Assembly (NCBI GenBank): GCA_036566925.1 | Contig: DATCVI010000074.1 | Coordinates: 1 to 10,808 of the forward strand | DNA: 10,808 nt | Direction of reading: 5' to 3' | DNA from: Stenotrophomonas_A sp036566925 | GTDB taxonomy: Bacteria > Pseudomonadota > Gammaproteobacteria > Xanthomonadales > Xanthomonadaceae | Shown here: positions 7,390-10,808 of the stretch, one piece after another | Layout of the letters: each line of letters begins with the position of its first letter | How positions within the stretch are numbered: position 1 is the stretch's first letter | The notes under the pieces: model-generated | Seen by the model: only the letters and a program-made list of their open reading frames with translations | What the model was told of the DNA's origin: nothing | The model's database searches: none | Made by a program: the position numbers and the translations under genes

Positions 7390-7444
7390 TTCATCACGAC
7401 CACGCTGCCGGACTGCTTCCTCGCCGCCGCTCAGGAGAGCCTAG

Positions 7445-9574
7445 ATGGCCGCCCGCAAACCTACCGCTCCGCCCGCCGCCACTTCCCGCTCCTCCGCCAA
7501 CCCCCCTAATGCCAAGCCAGGCAACAGCGAAGACAGCCGCGGCACGGGCGACGAACTGCACCAGCACGCCGGCGGCGCCCATCCGCCGCTGACCACCAAT
7601 CAGGGCCTGCAGATCTCCGACAACCAGAATTCGTTGCGCGCCACGCCACGCGGGCCGACCTTGCTGGAGGACTTCGTCCTTCGCGAGAAGATCACCCACT
7701 TCGACCACGAGCGCATTCCCGAGCGCATCGTCCATGCTCGCGGCAGCGCGGCGCACGGCTACTTCGAGTTGACCAAGTCACTCGGCAAATACACCACGGC
7801 CAAGCTCTTGACCGAAGTCGGCAAGCGCACGCCGGTGTTCACCCGCTTCTCCACCGTGGCCGGCGGTGCCGGCTCGGTCGACACCCCGCGCGATGTGCGC
7901 GGCTTCGCGGTGAAGTTCTATACCGAGGAAGGCAACTTCGACCTGGTGGGCAACAACATCCCGGTGTTCTTCATCCAGGACGCGATCAAGTTCCCCGACC
8001 TGATCCACTCGGTGAAGATGGAACCGGACCGCGGCTTTCCGCAGGCCGCCAGTGCGCACGATACCTTCTGGGACTTCATCTCCCTCACGCCGGAATCGAT
8101 CCACATGATCATGTGGGCGATGAGCGACCGCGCTATTCCGCGTTCGCTGCGCATGATCGAAGGCTTCGGCATTCACAGCTTCCGCCTGCTCGATGCACAA
8201 GGCCGCAGCACCTTCGTCAAATTCCACTGGCGGCCCAAGCTCGGCCTGCAGTCCACCGTGTGGGACGAAGCGGTGAAACTGGCCGGTGCCGATCCGGACT
8301 TCCATCGCCGCGACTTGTTCGAATCCATCCAGGCCGGCGCGTTTCCGGAATGGGAATTCGGCGTGCAATTGTTCACCGAAGAAGACGCCGCCAAATTCCC
8401 CTTCGACCACCTCGACTCGACCAAGCTCATTCCCGAAGAGCTGGTACCGCTGCAGATCATCGGCCGCATGGTGCTCGACCGCTGGCCGGACAACTTCTTC
8501 GCCGAGACCGAGCAGGTCGCCTACTGCCCGGCCAACATCGTCCCGGGCATCGACTTCAGCAACGATCCGCTGCTGCAAGGGCGCTTGTTCTCCTACCTGG
8601 ATACTCAGCTGATTCGCCTGGGCGGTCCGAATTTCCACCAGATCCCGGTCAACGCACCGCAGTGCCCGTTCGCCAACCACCAGCGCGATGGCCACATGCA
8701 GATGCAGCGGCCGAAGGGTCGCGTCGCCTACGAACCGAGCTCGCTGGACGGCGGAACGCCGCGCGAGACGCCGAATGGTTTCCGCAGCCACGCCACGCCC
8801 GCAGACGACGGCGTCAAGGGCCGCATCCGCGCGGAGAGCTTCGCCGACCACTACAGCCAGGCCCGGCTATTTTTCCGCAGCCAGACCGCGCCTGAGCAGG
8901 CGCACCTGGCTTCGGCGCTGGTGTTCGAACTATCGAAGGTGGAGACCGCGCATGTGCGCGAGCGCATCGTTGGCCACCTGCGCCATGTCGATCCCTCGCT
9001 GGCGCAACGCGTCGCCGATGGCCTCGGCCTGGCGACGCTGCCGCCGGCCCCGCCGGCTGCGGTTGCACCGATCGACATGCCGCCCTCCCCTGCCTTGCAG
9101 ATCATCGGCAAGATGAAGCCGACCTTGCAGGGCCGCACGGTCGGGATCCTGGTCCACGATGGCTCCGACGCGGCGTTGATCAAGAACCTGCGCAAGGCCG
9201 CCGAAAGCGATGGCGCGATGGTCAAGATCGTGGCGCCGAAGATTGGTGGCGCGCGCCTGGACGACGGCAAGCACCTGCCGGCCGATGGTCAACTCGCGGG
9301 CACGCCTTCGATTGTCTTCGACGCCGTCGCGGTGGTGCTCTCGGTCGAAGCTGGCAAGCAGCTGTCCAAGGATTCGGCGGCAATCGACTTCGTCGCCAAC
9401 GCCTGGGTGCACCTGAAGGCAATCGCCTGGGACGAAGGTGCGCTGCCACTGCTGAAGGCCGGCAATGTCGGCCGTGATGCGGGCGTGGTCGAAGCCAGCG
9501 ATCCCAAGGGATTCATCGCCGCCGCGCGCACGCGGCAATGGGAGCGCGAAAAGAAGGTCCGCATGCTCGCCTGA
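7445..9574 (+). CDS. katE: Large-subunit (clade 2, HPII-type) catalase
   Basis: Haem catalase that splits hydrogen peroxide to water and oxygen in the cytoplasm; large-subunit type as E. coli HPII (753 aa), here 709. Seen: a disordered N-terminus rich in Ala, Pro and Ser (1-35); catalytic H97 in IVHARGSAAHGYF; N170 in DLVGNNIPVFFIQD; and haem-ligand Y384 in RLFSYLDTQLIRLGGPNFHQIP. These align without gaps to HPII H128, N201 and Y415. From about residue 550 to the end is the flavodoxin/class I glutamine-amidotransferase-like domain that marks large catalases (GRTVGILVHDGSD onward). ATG 7445 is supported by AGGAGA at 7433-7438, six bases away. The N-terminus is about 31 residues shorter than HPII. 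The residue matching HPII H392 is C361, so the His-Tyr crosslink of HPII cannot form. It is monocistronic and convergent with the PAS-AraC gene. Control is not readable from the promoter. Confidence 0.96.
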   Translation: MAARKPTAPPAATSRSSANPPNAKPGNSEDSRGTGDELHQHAGGAHPPLTTNQGLQISDNQNSLRATPRGPTLLEDFVLREKITHFDHERIPERIVHARGSAAHGYFELTKSLGKYTTAKLLTEVGKRTPVFTRFSTVAGGAGSVDTPRDVRGFAVKFYTEEGNFDLVGNNIPVFFIQDAIKFPDLIHSVKMEPDRGFPQAASAHDTFWDFISLTPESIHMIMWAMSDRAIPRSLRMIEGFGIHSFRLLDAQGRSTFVKFHWRPKLGLQSTVWDEAVKLAGADPDFHRRDLFESIQAGAFPEWEFGVQLFTEEDAAKFPFDHLDSTKLIPEELVPLQIIGRMVLDRWPDNFFAETEQVAYCPANIVPGIDFSNDPLLQGRLFSYLDTQLIRLGGPNFHQIPVNAPQCPFANHQRDGHMQMQRPKGRVAYEPSSLDGGTPRETPNGFRSHATPADDGVKGRIRAESFADHYSQARLFFRSQTAPEQAHLASALVFELSKVETAHVRERIVGHLRHVDPSLAQRVADGLGLATLPPAPPAAVAPIDMPPSPALQIIGKMKPTLQGRTVGILVHDGSDAALIKNLRKAAESDGAMVKIVAPKIGGARLDDGKHLPADGQLAGTPSIVFDAVAVVLSVEAGKQLSKDSAAIDFVANAWVHLKAIAWDEGALPLLKAGNVGRDAGVVEASDPKGFIAAARTRQWEREKKVRMLA

Positions 9575-9577
9575 GCC

Positions 9578-9600
9578 GTAGCAGGGGCTTCAGCGACGAC
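9578..9600 (+). repeat. Partial GTAG..GGGGCTTCAGCG repeat unit
   Basis: GTAGCAGGGGCTTCAGCGAC begins four bases after the catalase stop and fills nearly all of the 29-base gap to the convergent PAS-AraC gene. It matches the core of the unit at 2101-2122 and the unit at 10789-10808, but lacks a paired inverted copy. No T-run follows, so no terminator is claimed. Confidence 0.65.
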
Positions 9601-9603
9601 GTT

Positions 9604-10359
9604 TCAGCCCTCCACCGGCAGGACCGCTTCGATCCTGCCGCGCTGCGCCACCGACAGGCCACGGTACTCACTCGGCGTCAGGCCGGTGGCCGCCTTGAAT
9701 TGGCGGGTGAAAGCACTCTGGTCGCTGAAGCCGCAGGCGTGGCTGATATCGGTGATGCTGTGGCCGCCTTGCTGCAGCAGTTGCATCGCACGGTGCAGGC
9801 GCAGCCGCAGCAGTACCTGCTGCGGGGTCAGCTGGAACACCCGGCGGAAGGATCGCTGCAGCTTGGACATGGAGAACCCGGTGAGTTCGACCAGGGTCTG
9901 CAAGCGCAGCGGTTGGGTGTAATGGGCGTGCAGGTAGGCCAAGGCCAGGCGCAGTTTTTCGTACTGGGCATCGCGCTGTGCATCGCGTCCTTCTTGCGGC
10001 CCGAGGTCGCGCGAGATGCCGATGATGCCTTCGACCTTACCGTTGACCAGCAGCGGGCGCTTGCAGGTCAGGCACCAACCGGTCTCGCGGTTGGCGAACA
10101 GATGCAGTTCGAGCACGTTGTCGATGACGGCGCCGGCCAGGACTTGTTCGTCCTGGTTGGCGTAGTTGGCGCCGAGGCCGCTGGGGTAGACCTCGGCGAC
10201 GCGCTTGCCGATGAGTTCCTGGCGCGTTTTCAGGCCCAGGCGCCGCAGCATGGTCTGGTTGACGTGGGTATAGCGGCCTTGGCGATCCTTGACGAAGAAC
10301 AGGACGTCGGGGACGGCGTCGAACAGGGCTTCGAGATCGGTGGCGTCTATTTGCGTCAT
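9604..10359 (-). CDS. PAS domain-containing AraC family transcriptional regulator
   Basis: Cytoplasmic DNA-binding regulator with an N-terminal sensor. The 251-residue product has a PAS domain at about 7-120 (LFDAVPDVLFFVKDRQGRY, VNQTMLRRLG, ending in KVEGIIGISRDL, the usual PAS exit). A short link follows, then an AraC-type double helix-turn-helix at about 135-235. In the first HTH, LQTLVELTGFSMSKLQRSF is clear; the second carries the family signature ISHACGFSDQSAFTRQFK then GLTPSEYR (205-233). The PAS domain holds a CxxC (C96, C99, in WCLTCKRPL), which might bind metal or sense redox state (inference). The ATG at 10359 fits the start of the PAS fold but has no Shine-Dalgarno sequence. A TATCAT at 10373-10368 lies just upstream, suggesting a leaderless mRNA. 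It is convergent with katE. The ligand and target genes are unknown. Confidence 0.92.
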   Translation of the reverse strand: MTQIDATDLEALFDAVPDVLFFVKDRQGRYTHVNQTMLRRLGLKTRQELIGKRVAEVYPSGLGANYANQDEQVLAGAVIDNVLELHLFANRETGWCLTCKRPLLVNGKVEGIIGISRDLGPQEGRDAQRDAQYEKLRLALAYLHAHYTQPLRLQTLVELTGFSMSKLQRSFRRVFQLTPQQVLLRLRLHRAMQLLQQGGHSITDISHACGFSDQSAFTRQFKAATGLTPSEYRGLSVAQRGRIEAVLPVEG

Positions 10360-10367
10360 GGGTTTGG

Positions 10368-10373
10368 ATGATA
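10368..10373 (-). promoter_or_regulatory. Possible -10 box of the PAS-AraC gene
   Basis: TATCAT on the minus strand matches five of six -10 consensus bases and ends eight bases before the ATG. If used, transcription would begin at or next to the start codon, which would explain the missing ribosome site. No convincing -35 is seen (CCAAAA at 10396-10391 with a 17-base spacer). Confidence 0.35.
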
Positions 10374-10409
10374 AAGCTTTGGTTGCTTGATTTTGGTCGC
10401 TCGGCGGCC

Positions 10410-10563
10410 GGGGGCAGGGCCTTTCGGGACACGCCGTGAATACATCCGCGCCCCCTCAACGTTTCGGTGGGCGATGAAGTGATGCCGTCGCAACGGCTAG
10501 GGTAGTGCCCAGCCCCATATGGCGACATCCATGTCGCCGATTGTCCCGAAAGGCCCTGCCCCC
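10410..10563. repeat. 154-bp element bounded by perfect 22-bp inverted repeats
   Basis: Bases 10410-10431 (GGGGGCAGGGCCTTTCGG then GACA) are the exact reverse complement of 10542-10563 (TGTCCCGAAAGGCCCTGC then CCCC). The 110-base interior has no gene. It contains a perfect 8-bp hairpin GGCGACAT-CC-ATGTCGCC at 10521-10538, close to the right arm. The architecture is like a MITE or an ERIC-like intergenic repeat, and similar GGGACACGCCGTGAA...TCCCGAAAGGCCC elements are, as I recall, widespread in Xanthomonadaceae. No target-site duplication is visible at the edges, so mobility is unproven. Confidence 0.85.
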
Positions 10564-10600
10564 ACCCGCCCGATAGATCAGCTTGTTTTGTGGGGAGAGC

Positions 10601-10652
10601 GCCCTCATCCGCCGCTGTCGCGGCACCTTCTCCCGCCTAGCGGGAGAAGGAA
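10601..10652. repeat. Hairpin-forming intergenic repeat (CCTTCTCCCGC family)
   Basis: Two adjacent perfect hairpins: GCCGC-TGTC-GCGGC at 10611-10624 and an 11-bp stem CCTTCTCCCGC-CTA-GCGGGAGAAGG at 10626-10650. GCCCTCATCC at 10600-10610 precedes them. This layout resembles a REP-like intergenic repeat of xanthomonads and related GC-rich proteobacteria (recalled, not searched). No T-tract follows. Confidence 0.75.
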
Positions 10653-10684
10653 GGCTCGGACCAATGCGAACTGGGCTGAGCATG

Positions 10685-10735
10685 CGCTTTGCTTTTGCCT
10701 TCGCTTTTGTTTTTGCTCTTCCTCCTCCACCTCCC
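10685..10735. repeat. Degenerate GCTTTT hexamer / pyrimidine tract
   Basis: Successive six-base units starting near 10691 read GCTTTT, GCCTTC, GCTTTT, GTTTTT, GCTCTT, then CCTCCT and CCACCT. Bases 10716-10735 are almost pure pyrimidine on the plus strand. It is far more T-rich than the surroundings. Read on the other strand it would encode Lys/Ala repeats, but no supported gene covers it. Confidence 0.65.
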
Positions 10736-10788
10736 AGGGCGCGGCCCATCGAAGTGGGACAACAAAAGCGCCTGGCGCCGTCTCGGTG

Positions 10789-10808
10789 GGTAGGGGCTTC
10801 AGCGGACC
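10789..10808 (+). repeat. Partial GTAGGGGCTTCAGCG repeat, cut by the window edge
   Basis: GGTAGGGGCTTCAGCGGACC shares its GGGGCTTCAGCG core with the copy at 9578-9600 and with the family at 2101-2122. Whether an inverted partner follows cannot be seen because the window ends here. Confidence 0.55.

Noticed and set aside
7336..7400. OxyR binding site upstream of the catalase
   Set aside because: The ATAG-N7-CTAT spacing pattern could not be matched; only isolated resemblances were present.
9538..10371. 277-codon plus-strand open frame opposite the PAS-AraC gene
   Set aside because: The opposite strand encodes clear PAS and AraC signatures. This frame overlaps the catalase end and has no domain features.
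10410..10652. CRISPR array or insertion sequence in the repeat-rich right end
   Set aside because: Repeats are inverted and of different kinds, not regularly spaced direct repeats, and no transposase or cas gene is present.
10456..10749. 97-codon minus-strand open frame with Lys-Ala repeats
   Set aside because: Its coding comes from the hexamer tract and hairpin repeats, with no ribosome site and no protein-like character.

Overview
The window is very GC-rich. Its coding style, gene content and short intergenic repeats point to a gammaproteobacterium of the Xanthomonadaceae/Lysobacteraceae (Lysobacter, Luteimonas, Pseudoxanthomonas or Xanthomonas-like). This is judged from GcvP and ACE-like protein features and from recurring GTAGGAG..GGCTTC.. 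repeats, not from a search.

Layout, left to right. (1) 44-2041 (+): an M2-family dipeptidyl carboxypeptidase (bacterial ACE homologue) with a lipoprotein signal. (2) 2042-2187: a short convergent gap with an imperfect 42-bp palindrome and a probable terminator for the minus-strand operon. (3) 2188-3855 (-): a two-gene operon of a Bcr/CflA-type MFS exporter (GTG start at 3855) followed 3 bases later by a 134-residue protein of unknown function. (4) 3856-4383: a divergent intergenic region. It holds a consensus -10 box, a tandem glycine riboswitch with a plausible leader-linker helix, and an expression platform with two hairpins. (5) 4384-7251 (+): gcvP, the glycine decarboxylase P-protein, ended by a near-ideal intrinsic terminator. 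(6) 7445-9574 (+): a large-subunit (clade 2, HPII-like) catalase. (7) 9604-10359 (-): a PAS-AraC regulator convergent with the catalase. (8) 10360-10808: about 450 bases with no believable gene. They hold a 154-bp element bounded by perfect 22-bp inverted repeats, a hairpin-rich intergenic repeat, a degenerate hexamer pyrimidine tract and a partial copy of the GTAGGGGCTTC repeat.

The genes are mostly independent housekeeping or stress units. The best-understood regulatory circuit is glycine sensing by the tandem riboswitch in front of gcvP. gcvT and gcvH are not in the window, so gcvP is a stand-alone transcription unit here. The catalase and the PAS-AraC gene are neighbours, but no sequence evidence proves a regulatory link. 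I do not see a clearly undescribed multi-gene system. The most interesting items are the PAS-AraC protein with a CxxC inside its PAS domain, the catalase lacking the histidine used for the HPII His-Tyr crosslink, the competing hairpins at the end of the MFS operon, and the repeat cluster at the right end.
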